A stretch of 64,000 nt of DNA from Harmothoe impar (GCA_947462335.1 OX381707.1:14723418-14787417); one strand, 5' to 3'. Shown: positions 34,889 through 44,230, counted from the first letter of the stretch. Notes: generated by a model from the letters alone, not told the origin. Numbers and translations: made by a program.

Positions 34889-37800
34889 AACATACCAGAG
34901 AGGTAGAGCCTAGTGAAATTCCGAAGGCGGGAAGGGAATCAGGGGTGGCTTCGAGCTTGAGGGGCTCGGATGCCGGCCTGGTTAACATTCCAGTCCAACA
35001 GTTGCCCGGCAATGAGGCAGGGAGGCCCATTACGGATAGGAACGAGGAAGTTGCGGCTGTCACAGACACCGTGTGGGTAGGGAGTACCCAGCTTTCCCCG
35101 GATCATCCATGTTTCGACCACTTGAAGAAACATGGCCTTGATTTGGCTGCTCCGAAGGATTTTAAACGCTTTACTGTAAACCCGTCTCCGCTGGGGGGGA
35201 GGCGGTGGTATGTGTCTGTTACTGTGGCCGGTAGAGCGGGCGAATTTTTAGTAGATACGGGAGCTAGCCACTCCTTTATCTCCTCTAACTTCTATGCTCT
35301 TATGCCGGATAGTCGTGATAACTTCAAAACGAGGGTAAACGCCTGTTCGGCCGATGGGTCAAGTATGCAGACGTATGGGCGCGCGTTCATACCGCTCCGA
35401 ATTGGAGGGAAGGAGTATGTGGCTTCTCCCACCAGTGCGGATATTGCAGACGACGGTATACTCGGATTGGATTTTTCGGCGTTGTATGACGCGGTCCTGA
35501 ATCCGGGTACAGGGGTACTCCTGATAGAGCACCCGTACCGTGCGGTAGAGCAATGTGTGCTCCGACAAGTGTCGACAGTGGCAACGGTGGTCCAGACTGT
35601 AAAGATTCCTCCCGGACAGACGTGTGACGTGCTGGTCCGAAGCAAGGGGCTTAGGAGAGAGGAAGAGGCAGTTGTGGAGCCGGATATGGCCACGTTGGGT
35701 AGTATCGGTTTGACGGGCATGGACACCCTAGTGGGTGATGGTGCTTGGACCGTGGTGCCGGTTTCTAACCCCGGGTTGGAACCGAAGTATCTAAGGAAAG
35801 ATACAATACTGGGGAAGGTGTTCACCAGTGAGGCAGTGATGCCTGCTGGACAGGTGAGCATGAAGGGTGACCCTTCTCCGACCGCTTTGAGTGAGGGACT
35901 TGAGAAAATGATCTCCGAAACGGATTTGACGGATCGGAGGGATCTCGACTCCCTAAGGAGGCTGGTAGTGAAGTATCAGGATGCATGGCAGGTGGAGGGG
36001 GAGCCTTTGGGCCGAACCGACAAAGTGTTGCATTCTATCAATACGGGTGATGCACAGCCTTTCAAGATGCCTTACCGACGCTTGCCTTTGGGTAAGAAAG
36101 CGGTGGTAGAGGAACAAGTGAAGACCATGTTGGAACAGAAGGTGATCGTGCCTAGCACTAGCCCCTGGTCCAGCCCGGTCCAGATGGTTACTAAGAAGGA
36201 CGGGTCTATCCGATTTTGTATCGACTATAGGCGCCTGAATGGGGTAACCAAGAAAAATGCATATCCTCTCCCCCGGATTGATGAGACTCTGGACTCTTTG
36301 GGTGGGAACCAATGGTTCTGCACCCTTGATTTGCAGTCCGGATATTGGCAGATCGGGATGAAGGAGGAGGATAAAGAGAAAACGGCTTTTACAAGTCACA
36401 TTGGACTGTATCAGTTTGAGCTGATGCCCTTCGGGTTGTGCAACGCCCCGGCCACTTTTGAGGCTATGATGGAAACTCTTCTGAGTGATCTGTTGTGGCG
36501 CAAATGTTTGGTATACTTGGATGATGTCATTGTCTTTGGCAAGACTTTTGAAGAGTGTGCGTTGAACCTCGGAGAGGTTTTGGAACGAATTCGGTCCAAT
36601 GGCTTGACATTAAAGCCGAAGAAATGTGAACTTTTTCGGAAGTCCATGGTCTATTTGGGCCGGATCATCTCCACCGAGGGTGTGCAGGCTGATCCGGCTA
36701 AATTGGAGACTGTGGAGACTTGGGAAGTCCCAAAAGGACCAAAGGATATCAGATCCTTTTTAGGGTTCTGTTCCTATTACAGGGACTTCATCCCCGGATT
36801 CTCTAGGGTGTCTCAGCCATTACAACGGTTGAGCCATTGGACTCCGGGGAGGAAAAAAGAACCCTTCCCATGGGGGATGGAACAGAATGAAGCCTTCAAA
36901 GAGATTAAGGCGTTGTTCCGAACCACCCCGGTGCTGAGATACCCTACGGAGAAGGGGCATTTCATCCTTGACACTGATGCGAGCAATGAGAGCATCGGGG
37001 CCGCATTGTCCCAAATCCAGGACGGAGTAGAGGTCCCGCTGGCGTTCGCTAGTAACAGTATGAACAAGGCACAGAGAAATTATTGTACTACCAAGCGAGA
37101 GCTGCTCGCAGTAGTGGTGTACACGAAGAAGTTTCGGCACTTCTTATATGGAGGAAATTTCACACTCCGTACCGATCATTCGGCCTTGAGGTGGCTCCTT
37201 AATTTTAAGGACGCCGAGGGAATGATTGGTCGATGGTTGAATCACCTCAGCGAGTTCGGACTGGAGAACTCTCATATCCAGCACCGAGCAGGCACGAAGC
37301 ATATTAATGCTGACTGCCTGAGTAGACGTCTGGTACGCCGTTGTGTGCGTCCGGAGTGTGGGGATTGTGGTGCTCACAATGCTGTGGTAGCGAGTGTGCG
37401 TTTGCCTTATGATGGGTTGTTGCAAAACCTGTTAGATTGGTCCACCGACACTATAAGGACGTACCAGATGGCCGATCCTACCATAGCACGACTGAGGGAG
37501 CTTGTCCCTACTGGGGTCTGTCCAGTGAGACCCGAAATATCACTGGAGAACCGTGAAATGCGACGTTTCTTGGCTCAGTTCCACGAACTGGAGGTCCGAG
37601 ACTCGTTGTTGTGCAGGTGGAAGACTTGTCCCGGAAAGCGGAGGGTGTTACAAATGGTAATCCCTGCTGCTATGAGGAAAGACATCCTGTACTACTGCCA
37701 CGGCCATTCCACTAGTGGGCATTTCGGAAAGAAACGCTCGTTGGAAAGGCTGAGTCGGAGATACTACTGGCCCGGCATGTCAGGCGACCTCTTAAGGTGG

Positions 37801-39003
37801 ATCGAGACCTGTCCGGCCTGTTGTTTAGGCAAACCTGGTCCTGGATTAGGAAAATTGCCACTGCAACAAGAGCTATTCGGAGTGAGATTTGCTCGAATAG
37901 CTGTGGACATTATCAGTGGAGTTAAACCCACTCCAAAAGGTAATACGTGTATGATGGTGGTCTCGGACTACTATACAAAATACACCCGAGTGTACCCACT
38001 CGAGGATCATACCGCTGCTACTTGTGCGGAAGCATTGGTGAAGGGGTGGATCCTCCATCTGGGGGCTCCCTTGATGTTACATAGCGATCAAGGGAGAGAA
38101 TTTGAGTCAAAACTATGGACAGCTATGTGCCATCAGTTGGCTATATGCAAAACTCGGACCAATCCGTACCGACCACAGTCCGACGGGCAGGTGGAGCGGT
38201 TTAATCGGACCTTGATCCAGGTTTTGAAGCCATTAGTGAACTCCCATATGGATGATTCGGATGATCAATGCGAATTTGTGGTGCATGCGTATAACAATAC
38301 GGTCCACACTTCGACAAATTGCACACCGAACCTCTTGGTGTTCGGAGAGGACTTGATCATGCCGGCGGATTTAGTATTCGGGGTGGTAGGGATCAGTCCG
38401 GAAGCACCATGTACGGTGCTGTTTGTGGAATCTCTACGAGAGAGGTTCAAATTTGCCTACGAAACAGTTAGGGCTCATTTGCTCAAAGCTGCGAATTGGC
38501 AGAAGGTGGGTTACGACACCGGATTGAAGTTGCGACGATTCGTAGTGGGGGATAGAGTGATCCGCCTACACGAACCGCTCTGCAACGTCAAGCTGGCGAA
38601 TAACTGGGATGGACCACACACTGTGGTTAAATGTATCAGTCAAACGACTGTGTTGATTCAGTCCGAAGCAGGACGCATCCGGACGAGCCATGTGGCTCGG
38701 TTGCGTGCTTGGGCTGGAAGGGAGCTCACCCCGGAAACGGAGGTGGAGAAGGGAACTTCGGAGGCTAAATTTGTACCTTTGGAAGGGGTGTCAGTGGATA
38801 CCCCTAAGAGAGTGGTACGAAAGAAGCTCCGGAAGACCGTGAAAAAGAAAGTCTCGGCAGGCGAAGGAAGAAGGGCACGGAAAACTAAAATCAAGGCTGG
38901 AGTTTTAGTTAAGAACGAGTGTCCTTCGGCCAGGTTACGAGAGGTGGACGGGAAACCCGTTCGGCGAAGCCCAAGGCTGGTGGCTAGAGGGGCTGTAACC
39001 TAG
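34834..39003 (+). CDS. pol: Pol polyprotein: protease, reverse transcriptase, RNase H, integrase
   Basis: 1,389 codons in the -1 frame, expressed as a ~2,246-residue Gag-Pol fusion by slippage at 34828-34834; no ATG is required. Numbered from 34834: aspartic protease with D141-T-G in FLVDTGASHSF; reverse transcriptase ~430-620 with PFGLCNAPATF and catalytic YLDD at 561-564; RNase H with D713 in LDTDAS and a downstream RTDHSAL; integrase zinc finger H958-X4-H963 and C993-X2-C996; integrase core D1025, D1085 and E1121, with exactly 35 residues between the last two; a GPY/F-like module (WDGPHTVVK, ~1258); and a Lys/Arg-rich C-terminal tail of ~100 residues ending in RRSPRLVARG. No chromodomain is apparent. 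All catalytic residues are present and there are no internal stops, so it looks functional. The basic tail could act in nuclear import or DNA binding (inference). Confidence 0.96.
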   Translation, partial: LEGVVREGERTTPVYEVRQHTREVEPSEIPKAGRESGVASSLRGSDAGLVNIPVQQLPGNEAGRPITDRNEEVAAVTDTVWVGSTQLSPDHPCFDHLKKHGLDLAAPKDFKRFTVNPSPLGGRRWYVSVTVAGRAGEFLVDTGASHSFISSNFYALMPDSRDNFKTRVNACSADGSSMQTYGRAFIPLRIGGKEYVASPTSADIADDGILGLDFSALYDAVLNPGTGVLLIEHPYRAVEQCVLRQVSTVATVVQTVKIPPGQTCDVLVRSKGLRREEEAVVEPDMATLGSIGLTGMDTLVGDGAWTVVPVSNPGLEPKYLRKDTILGKVFTSEAVMPAGQVSMKGDPSPTALSEGLEKMISETDLTDRRDLDSLRRLVVKYQDAWQVEGEPLGRTDKVLHSINTGDAQPFKMPYRRLPLGKKAVVEEQVKTMLEQKVIVPSTSPWSSPVQMVTKKDGSIRFCIDYRRLNGVTKKNAYPLPRIDETLDSLGGNQWFCTLDLQSGYWQIGMKEEDKEKTAFTSHIGLYQFELMPFGLCNAPATFEAMMETLLSDLLWRKCLVYLDDVIVFGKTFEECALNLGEVLERIRSNGLTLKPKKCELFRKSMVYLGRIISTEGVQADPAKLETVETWEVPKGPKDIRSFLGFCSYYRDFIPGFSRVSQPLQRLSHWTPGRKKEPFPWGMEQNEAFKEIKALFRTTPVLRYPTEKGHFILDTDASNESIGAALSQIQDGVEVPLAFASNSMNKAQRNYCTTKRELLAVVVYTKKFRHFLYGGNFTLRTDHSALRWLLNFKDAEGMIGRWLNHLSEFGLENSHIQHRAGTKHINADCLSRRLVRRCVRPECGDCGAHNAVVASVRLPYDGLLQNLLDWSTDTIRTYQMADPTIARLRELVPTGVCPVRPEISLENREMRRFLAQFHELEVRDSLLCRWKTCPGKRRVLQMVIPAAMRKDILYYCHGHSTSGHFGKKRSLERLSRRYYWPGMSGDLLRWIETCPACCLGKPGPGLGKLPLQQELFGVRFARIAVDIISGVKPTPKGNTCMMVVSDYYTKYTRVYPLEDHTAATCAEALVKGWILHLGAPLMLHSDQGREFESKLWTAMCHQLAICKTRTNPYRPQSDGQVERFNRTLIQVLKPLVNSHMDDSDDQCEFVVHAYNNTVHTSTNCTPNLLVFGEDLIMPADLVFGVVGISPEAPCTVLFVESLRERFKFAYETVRAHLLKAANWQKVGYDTGLKLRRFVVGDRVIRLHEPLCNVKLANNWDGPHTVVKCISQTTVLIQSEAGRIRTSHVARLRAWAGRELTPETEVEKGTSEAKFVPLEGVSVDTPKRVVRKKLRKTVKKKVSAGEGRRARKTKIKAGVLVKNECPSARLREVDGKPVRRSPRLVARGAVT

Positions 39004-39588
39004 CTTGTTTACACAACGAGTGTGGTGTCCTGTGTTGTCCTATATGTTATATGTATGTTACCAACAGGGGCGCTCAGAGTCAAGCGGAAAAGAATGTAAG
39101 AGTGCTCCCCGAGGGTGGTGGACGGATAATCCGGTGGGGTAATCTTCGATTTCCCATAAATATCCACTAATACTCCTGATGAGCTCTTTATTCGAAGTAT
39201 ATTTTGACTTTTGTGAGCCGCCTACGTAGCAGTGTGATCCCCCGAGCCCGAGCTGAGGGCGGGAAAGGTCGTGACCTGATTAAACAGTAATTGGGTCACA
39301 CCGGGTAACGGGATCGCGTCCAATCACGCGAGACGCTGCGCATGCGCTTTGTTTTAAAAACAAAAGCGAGGGAACGCCATATTGATTTTGGGCTCGCCCC
39401 GGTCAATAGCGGTGTTGGTCGGCAGCGTGGAAGTTGGTGTTTTGGACGGCTAGAAGAGGAGAAAAGTCAGTAAAAGAGTTGTAAGCAGTGAGTACTCTTT
39501 CCTGGTGCGTCTGAGACAAAGAGGGAGACGGGGAACTAGTGTTTTCCCCGTCAAAACTCCCGTCGAAAGACACTTTGCCGTAGTGAGG
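39004..39588 (+). promoter_or_regulatory. Promoter-like spacer between pol and ORF3
   Basis: 585 bases with no useful ORF and a shift toward CpG-rich sequence in the second half. Within ~270 bases of the ORF3 ATG there is a CCAAT box (39320-39324), a perfect NRF-1-type palindrome TGCGCATGCGC (39337-39347), and GCCATATTG (~39377), which resembles a YY1 site. This trio is typical of TATA-less metazoan housekeeping promoters, so ORF3 may be transcribed separately. The motifs are seen directly; promoter activity is inferred. An alternative is that ORF3 is made from a spliced genomic RNA, with this stretch holding the acceptor. Confidence 0.55.
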
Positions 39589-40632
39589 ATGGCCGAGCAA
39601 CAGCTCCGTCAATCCGAACTCACCGGACACTCCGAGGTGGCATCCGCCACCGAGGAGGCAATGAATGCTCAGAGCCCTAGTGGTGATGAGTTGAGCCAGA
39701 CACTTGCGGATCTCCGTGTAGATCCGGCCGTGTCCCCGATCCGAAAGTCCCCGTCGCCGGACGGCAGCGAGGACTCCCGAGTGCTGCGAGGACTCGCCTA
39801 CACCCAGGTAGCGGCGGATCCTTCCGAGACGACCGCACGTCCCTCCCGGATATGCAGTCTCAGCATATCACCAAACCTCCAGAAGACGGTTGCTCGCAAA
39901 CTGTCTATGGGGAGTGGGAGTGATTCCGACACTTCACGTCCGAGGACGCGCGGTGGGAAGGGTGCTACCCGAGATCGGTCCAAGTCGGCCGATACTAAGG
40001 CTAGTACCAAGGCTATCAAACACACTGGTGTTGGGAAGAAGCCTCCGGGAAAGGACGAGCCTAAAAAGCCCGCTCCGAAGAAGGAAAGTACTGCGAGTAC
40101 GAAGAAGCCGGGTTCTAAGGCTGCCACTGCAGCGGCCTCCAAGGATCCGAAGACGGTTGACCCCAAGGCTCCTACTACGAAGGTGCCTAAGGGTCAAAAG
40201 AAAGCTGATCCGAAGCCTGGTGCTAAGGACCAGCCGGGGAAGGGGCCGACGTCCGACAGCACTAAAACTGTCAAGACTCCGGGCCCCAGTAAGTCCAACC
40301 TACCGATCCCTGCCAAGGGGAAAGGTAGTGGGAAGGCAGTTGTAACCACAGCTGCTCCGACCCCAGCTGTTGACGTGTTGTCCTTCTCGCGAGGGCTGGA
40401 CAACAGCTCAGCAGTAGCTGCTACAGCCGCTGCGATGGCTGGTACTAAGGGACATGGGGGAGCCCGTCCGAAAACGGTAGTTCCTCCCGAGGCACCTCGG
40501 ACCGAGGAAGCTATGGATACATCATCCGCAGCCCATACGGTCCAGGTAGTGCAGGATGTGCTGTCTAGCATCACCTTCAACCTCCCGACTCCCCTGGAGC
40601 CAAGAAAGGAGGTACCCGTTCGGGTGGAGTAA
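39589..40632 (+). CDS. ORF3 5' part: Lys/Pro/Ser/Thr-rich basic protein, ends at in-frame TAA
   Basis: 347 codons from an ATG in good context (A at -3, G at +4). The frame is also open upstream to a GTG at 39505. Residues ~1-110 are mixed acidic/polar. Residues ~110-280 are strongly basic and low-complexity, rich in KKP, PKK, KAP and SKS patterns like linker-histone tails. The end is Ala/Thr/Pro-rich. I see no signal peptide or membrane segment, which argues against an envelope protein. It stops at TAA (40630-40632), but the same frame continues for another 789 codons, so this is probably the N-terminal part of one ~1,137-codon gene. I recognise no family. It could bind nucleic acid, judging only from its charge. 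Confidence 0.7.
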   Translation: MAEQQLRQSELTGHSEVASATEEAMNAQSPSGDELSQTLADLRVDPAVSPIRKSPSPDGSEDSRVLRGLAYTQVAADPSETTARPSRICSLSISPNLQKTVARKLSMGSGSDSDTSRPRTRGGKGATRDRSKSADTKASTKAIKHTGVGKKPPGKDEPKKPAPKKESTASTKKPGSKAATAAASKDPKTVDPKAPTTKVPKGQKKADPKPGAKDQPGKGPTSDSTKTVKTPGPSKSNLPIPAKGKGSGKAVVTTAAPTPAVDVLSFSRGLDNSSAVAATAAAMAGTKGHGGARPKTVVPPEAPRTEEAMDTSSAAHTVQVVQDVLSSITFNLPTPLEPRKEVPVRVE

Positions 40633-40710
40633 CCTCCTCCAAAAGAGGTACCCGTCCGAGTGGATACTCCTCCACAGTCTACCGAGCCTGCTCTGGAACC
40701 ATCCAATACC

Positions 40711-43002
40711 ATGGATATTTCGGAGGAAGCCGGGAAACTGGACCAGGCTGCAGGTGGTGGTCCACCTGGATCGGGGGTGCAAATTCTCGCTCCACATCAG
40801 CATGACGCATGGGAGAAGGAGGACGCCGACGTCCCATCCCTGCTCCGAGTTGCTATCATCGATCAGATGAGCGCCACAGAAGTCAGATCCTTCGATCTGA
40901 TCCAAATGCGAACCTTCCGGGGGCTGGACGAGTTGTCTGCCAGGTTCCCGGCTTGGTTCCCAGATCGCCTAACGGCGGCCATGAACGATCTCAGCAAAAA
41001 GTCAGAGACAGCTCGCTTAGTTGCTGAGACCGAGGGACGTCCCAAACTTATCGCGGCCTTGGAGTACGACCTGCAAACTGCAGCGGAATTCCAGACCGTG
41101 CATAACCGGCGGGAGAAGAGGAGACATCTGACGCCAGCAATGAAGCTGGCTCGGAGTATGGAACAGAAGACCAAAGAGTCCATTCTGGATGCCACTCTGG
41201 AGGATGAAATGATCCAACAGAACACGGCCGCGGCTAGGTCTGCAGACACTAGTCGCCTGGAAAAGGCCAATCGGAGGGACCAATACCTACGAGAGACCAT
41301 CAAGGTAACCTCTCGGAAGGGGGGTCGATCCGACGAGGAGGTAGAAGCGGTTCTGAAGGGATTGGATGAAAATACAATCCCGGACGACGAACTTCAGGTT
41401 CTGGTCCGGAATGCACTCCGAGCCAATGCTGCAAGTGGGTTTAAGTATTTTAAACCCATGTGTGTGAACGACTGCGTCAAGGACAAGCGGGCCTCACACA
41501 TTCCGGAGGAGGTGAGTCCTGACGGTCTCTCTGATGACGAGGAGTGGATTAAGACGGATCCACTCGATAAGTCGGTACAGTTGTACCACTTTGAGCTCCT
41601 GGACAAGGTCCGAAATGGTAGTACCAAGTACCATTCGCCTTTCCAGAAAGCTAAGTTAGCATGGGCTATGGCTAGATGGCATCCATTTAGCAAGTGCCCC
41701 TTTGAGCCTTGTCTGAACATCGACGAGACACTGGAAACGCCCCGAACTTGGCCTAGCAAGGTTCGGTACGCAAGGCATATTACCCGCTATCATTTGCGTC
41801 ACTACATGCGGTATGACTGCTTGAGTGTGGGTACAAAGCAGAGCAAGGGTTGTCCGAATGGTGGCTGGTTCTACACTAGAGCCGATATCATCAGGCATCT
41901 TGCTAAGCAGCACGGCTTGGCTCTGGAGGTCGCGGCGGAACGCATCCAGACAGCCCATCAGGAAGTCTACTCCCATTTCCCTCCCGTAGTGGGCCGAAAT
42001 GAGAATCTCGAGGTGGATTTTGGCACCAATGAGAGAGGAAAGGTCCGGGTCTTTTACAAGGTAAACCCGGACGGCAACTACAACCTGGTTCCGGAAGGTG
42101 AGCTCTTCGATGAATTCGAGGAGTACCAGAAGCGTACCAGCACGCGAAAGGTGCGGCGCGCTCAGAAGAGACCTAGTGGGTCTTCGGAGCAGGCCGACTC
42201 TAAAAAGGCCAAAACGGATGAAAGGAAATCCGTTATGGAGAAGGCGGATCCGGGCTATAAAGGGCCGGCATTCACCTCTCATACGACCGACTGGAAGAAG
42301 GGTCCCCAGGGCAGGCCACCTCGGTCTGTTCCGGAGGATCCGAACTCCAGCACGATGGGGTCCTTCGCAGAGGAGTTCCCCGAAAATGAGATGGTTCCGG
42401 GTGATGAGTCGCAGACTCTAACCCAGACCGGTAAGACGAAGGCTCCAGCAAAGAAAACGCCGAAGCCAGTTCAGACCCCGGATCTCCCACCCGAGACCGC
42501 AGAGGAGGGGCGTCTAGTCTTGCGACTGAAGAGCCCTCCTTCGTTCCCTCCCGCCGACTTCACTTCCTATGAAGCCGGACAGGAGGCCTTCGGTCAATGG
42601 CAAGACAACTTTCATCGGTTGCTTGCTGGCCTGAGTCAGGAGGTGGCGATGTTGTCCTTAAACACGGTGCATCATCTCCATCAGAGGGAGGTCGCTACCC
42701 AGAAGGCAGCGGCTGCGGAGTCCGTACAGGAAGAGCGTGAAAACGCTCGGACTGAACGATGTGCTGCTAAAACCGAAAGGAAGAAGCAAAAGTTGGCAGT
42801 TAAGAACGCCGAGGAAAAGCTGGACCACGAACGTCGTCGGTTCCGAGACTGCTTCGCGCATGAAATGCACGAGTGGGATGGAACTCGGGCTCAAATCGAG
42901 CTCTGGCTCCAGGAGCTGACTCTGGCGGAAGCTGCGTCGGACTCTGAGGAGGAAGAGGAGCCGGCTAAACCCGGTTCCGAGGACGAGTCGGACTCTGGAT
43001 AG
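40711..43002 (+). CDS. ORF3 3' part: unknown protein with two zinc-finger-like motifs, coiled coil and acidic tail
   Basis: 763 codons from the first ATG; the frame is open from 40633, directly after the TAA that ends the upstream part. Residues ~50-230 are charged and helical. Two degenerate Cys2-His2-like motifs follow: C329-X4-C334 with H356-X4-H361 after a long linker, and C370-X10-C381 with H396-X4-H401 (IIRHLAKQHG resembles a classical finger helix). Then come a disordered Pro/Lys/Ser region (~455-590), a coiled coil (~640-715) and a Glu/Asp-rich C-terminus (~742-763). No signal peptide, membrane span or retroviral enzyme motif is visible, so it is not an obvious Env, dUTPase or duplicated Gag. 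The function is unknown. The zinc fingers suggest DNA or RNA binding (inference). It sits in the usual env position of the retrotransposon. Confidence 0.75.
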   Translation: MDISEEAGKLDQAAGGGPPGSGVQILAPHQHDAWEKEDADVPSLLRVAIIDQMSATEVRSFDLIQMRTFRGLDELSARFPAWFPDRLTAAMNDLSKKSETARLVAETEGRPKLIAALEYDLQTAAEFQTVHNRREKRRHLTPAMKLARSMEQKTKESILDATLEDEMIQQNTAAARSADTSRLEKANRRDQYLRETIKVTSRKGGRSDEEVEAVLKGLDENTIPDDELQVLVRNALRANAASGFKYFKPMCVNDCVKDKRASHIPEEVSPDGLSDDEEWIKTDPLDKSVQLYHFELLDKVRNGSTKYHSPFQKAKLAWAMARWHPFSKCPFEPCLNIDETLETPRTWPSKVRYARHITRYHLRHYMRYDCLSVGTKQSKGCPNGGWFYTRADIIRHLAKQHGLALEVAAERIQTAHQEVYSHFPPVVGRNENLEVDFGTNERGKVRVFYKVNPDGNYNLVPEGELFDEFEEYQKRTSTRKVRRAQKRPSGSSEQADSKKAKTDERKSVMEKADPGYKGPAFTSHTTDWKKGPQGRPPRSVPEDPNSSTMGSFAEEFPENEMVPGDESQTLTQTGKTKAPAKKTPKPVQTPDLPPETAEEGRLVLRLKSPPSFPPADFTSYEAGQEAFGQWQDNFHRLLAGLSQEVAMLSLNTVHHLHQREVATQKAAAAESVQEERENARTERCAAKTERKKQKLAVKNAEEKLDHERRRFRDCFAHEMHEWDGTRAQIELWLQELTLAEAASDSEEEEEPAKPGSEDESDSG

Positions 43003-43793
43003 GATTATCCTATTCTAGGAGCCGATTAGGAGAAAGGGGGGGTATTCTAAGTATACCAACCCTACAAGCAAAACCCTTAGAAAGGGTTTAGGAGTGTCCG
43101 GACAGAGGAACGCGGCAGGCTGGCTACGCAAGGATCCAGTCTGCCAGGTGGTACTGACGGAGGAGGACAAGGAGATCCGGAGGGGACGCTGAACTCGGGA
43201 CTGGAGCACTTTACCAACATGGATCCGATGCACGATGTTTTTTATATAAACTCTGGATATCAGGACCGAGTGCTCCTAATTATAAGTCCGAAGATCGCCT
43301 GGAGGCAGGACTATTTTTTTTTTTTCTATTTATCACCTAAAAAAAGCTCCCGAGCATGAGCTATGAACTTTCTCGTTCCGGTGAGTAAGAGCTGAACGAA
43401 GTAGGTTCTGAAAGCCGGGCGGAATGCAACACCATCAACAGAGGATCCGGATCTTCGCTACAAAACCACGTATGATGTCTTTTTGTAATAATACTTTAAT
43501 ATGTCTTTAAAACTTTAAAAGAAGTGTTTTTCAAGTGTTTGTATACTATATGTATAGATTAACTCCATCTATCCTAGGGAATGGGGCGTAATTGTTATTA
43601 CGGTCTATATATGTAGAAATGTGTGTAATTAATACCTTTTTGTGTTCAACAGTATACGTCATATTGTTTGTAAGGTATAACTTTAATAAACCCCTAAGGT
43701 GGTATTTATAAGATAATGCCAGTCCGAAGTGTTTTCGGACTTTAACCTTAATTAATTTTTTTTACCTCCCGGTTATTATCTGGTAGGGGGTAG
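43003..43793 (+). other. ORF3 3' UTR and purine-rich tract before the 3' LTR
   Basis: 790 non-coding bases. They contain an internal purine run (aggagaaaggggggg, 43028-43042), an AATAAA (43685-43690) that could end a separate ORF3 transcript before the LTR, and a perfect 8 bp hairpin with a 5-base loop (43721-43741). Directly against the LTR is ggtagggggtag (43782-43793), which is in the position of the plus-strand primer (polypurine tract) although it contains two T residues. Confidence 0.6.
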
Positions 43794-44230
43794 TGTAGGG
43801 GCTAGGGTTATACGGGTATGTTATATGACGAGTGCTGTTGGATGTTGTGTTGCGAGCTCAGTCCGAACCCTTCAGTCCGACGGTAGGTGGCAGCACCTAC
43901 CCCGGGCTTGGGGTATGGACAGAGGTCGCTATAGGCTTCCGGTCTGCGTGTGCGCGCGCAGGCTGGCTGCCTATATATACCCAGCATCTGACGGTACTCG
44001 TCGGTTACTCTGAGCCACGCTGGTGAGGAGACCCCGTGATCATTACGGCTGATTAGCCCACTGACCTGTTCCGAACTCTATAGGGAGTTCGCACACATAG
44101 ATACTGCTTGTCTAGGTTTTCTGAATAAACCCGATTTGCAACCTGTAACACTTGATCCGAACTGTGTCGACTTTGTTCTTTAATTGATACTCTACCAATA
44201 TCATAGAGAACCAAAGTATCGTTTATTACA
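43794..44230 (+). repeat. 3' long terminal repeat
   Basis: 437 bp, the same length as the 5' LTR and differing from it only at 44067. Its TATA-like box falls at 43972-43979 and its AATAAA, the expected processing signal for genomic transcripts, at 44124-44129. A purine-rich tract precedes it directly. Confidence 0.97.

Larger units (their letters stand above)
31618..44230 (+). mobile_element. Complete Ty3/gypsy-type LTR retrotransposon with an extra post-pol ORF
   Basis: Two 437 bp direct repeats starting TGTAG and ending TTACA bound the element. The flanks are ctag at 31614-31617 and ctag at 44231-44234, a 4 bp target-site duplication. Internal order is PBS, gag, frameshift signal, protease-RT-RNase H-integrase, spacer, extra ORF3, purine-rich tract, 3' LTR. 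Integrase lying after RNase H places it in Ty3/gypsy (Metaviridae) rather than copia. gag and pol contain no internal stops, and the LTRs differ at one base (31891 C versus 44067 T), so the insertion is recent and possibly active. At 12.6 kb it is far longer than typical 5-7 kb family members. Most of the excess is the 4.8 kb between pol and the 3' LTR plus a long coiled-coil Gag. It is inserted in a MITE. Confidence 0.97.

Noticed and set aside
32025..36399. Long minus-strand ORFs under gag and pol
   Set aside because: They are antisense shadows of clearly coding plus-strand sequence and show no independent domain.
39505..39588. GTG at 39505 as the ORF3 start
   Set aside because: A eukaryotic ATG in good context follows in frame at 39589. 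The GTG is only the first alternative codon after a stop.
39004..43793. ORF3 as an envelope gene making this an endogenous errantivirus-like retrovirus
   Set aside because: No signal peptide, furin-type site, fusion peptide or transmembrane segment is visible, and composition is strongly basic and low-complexity.
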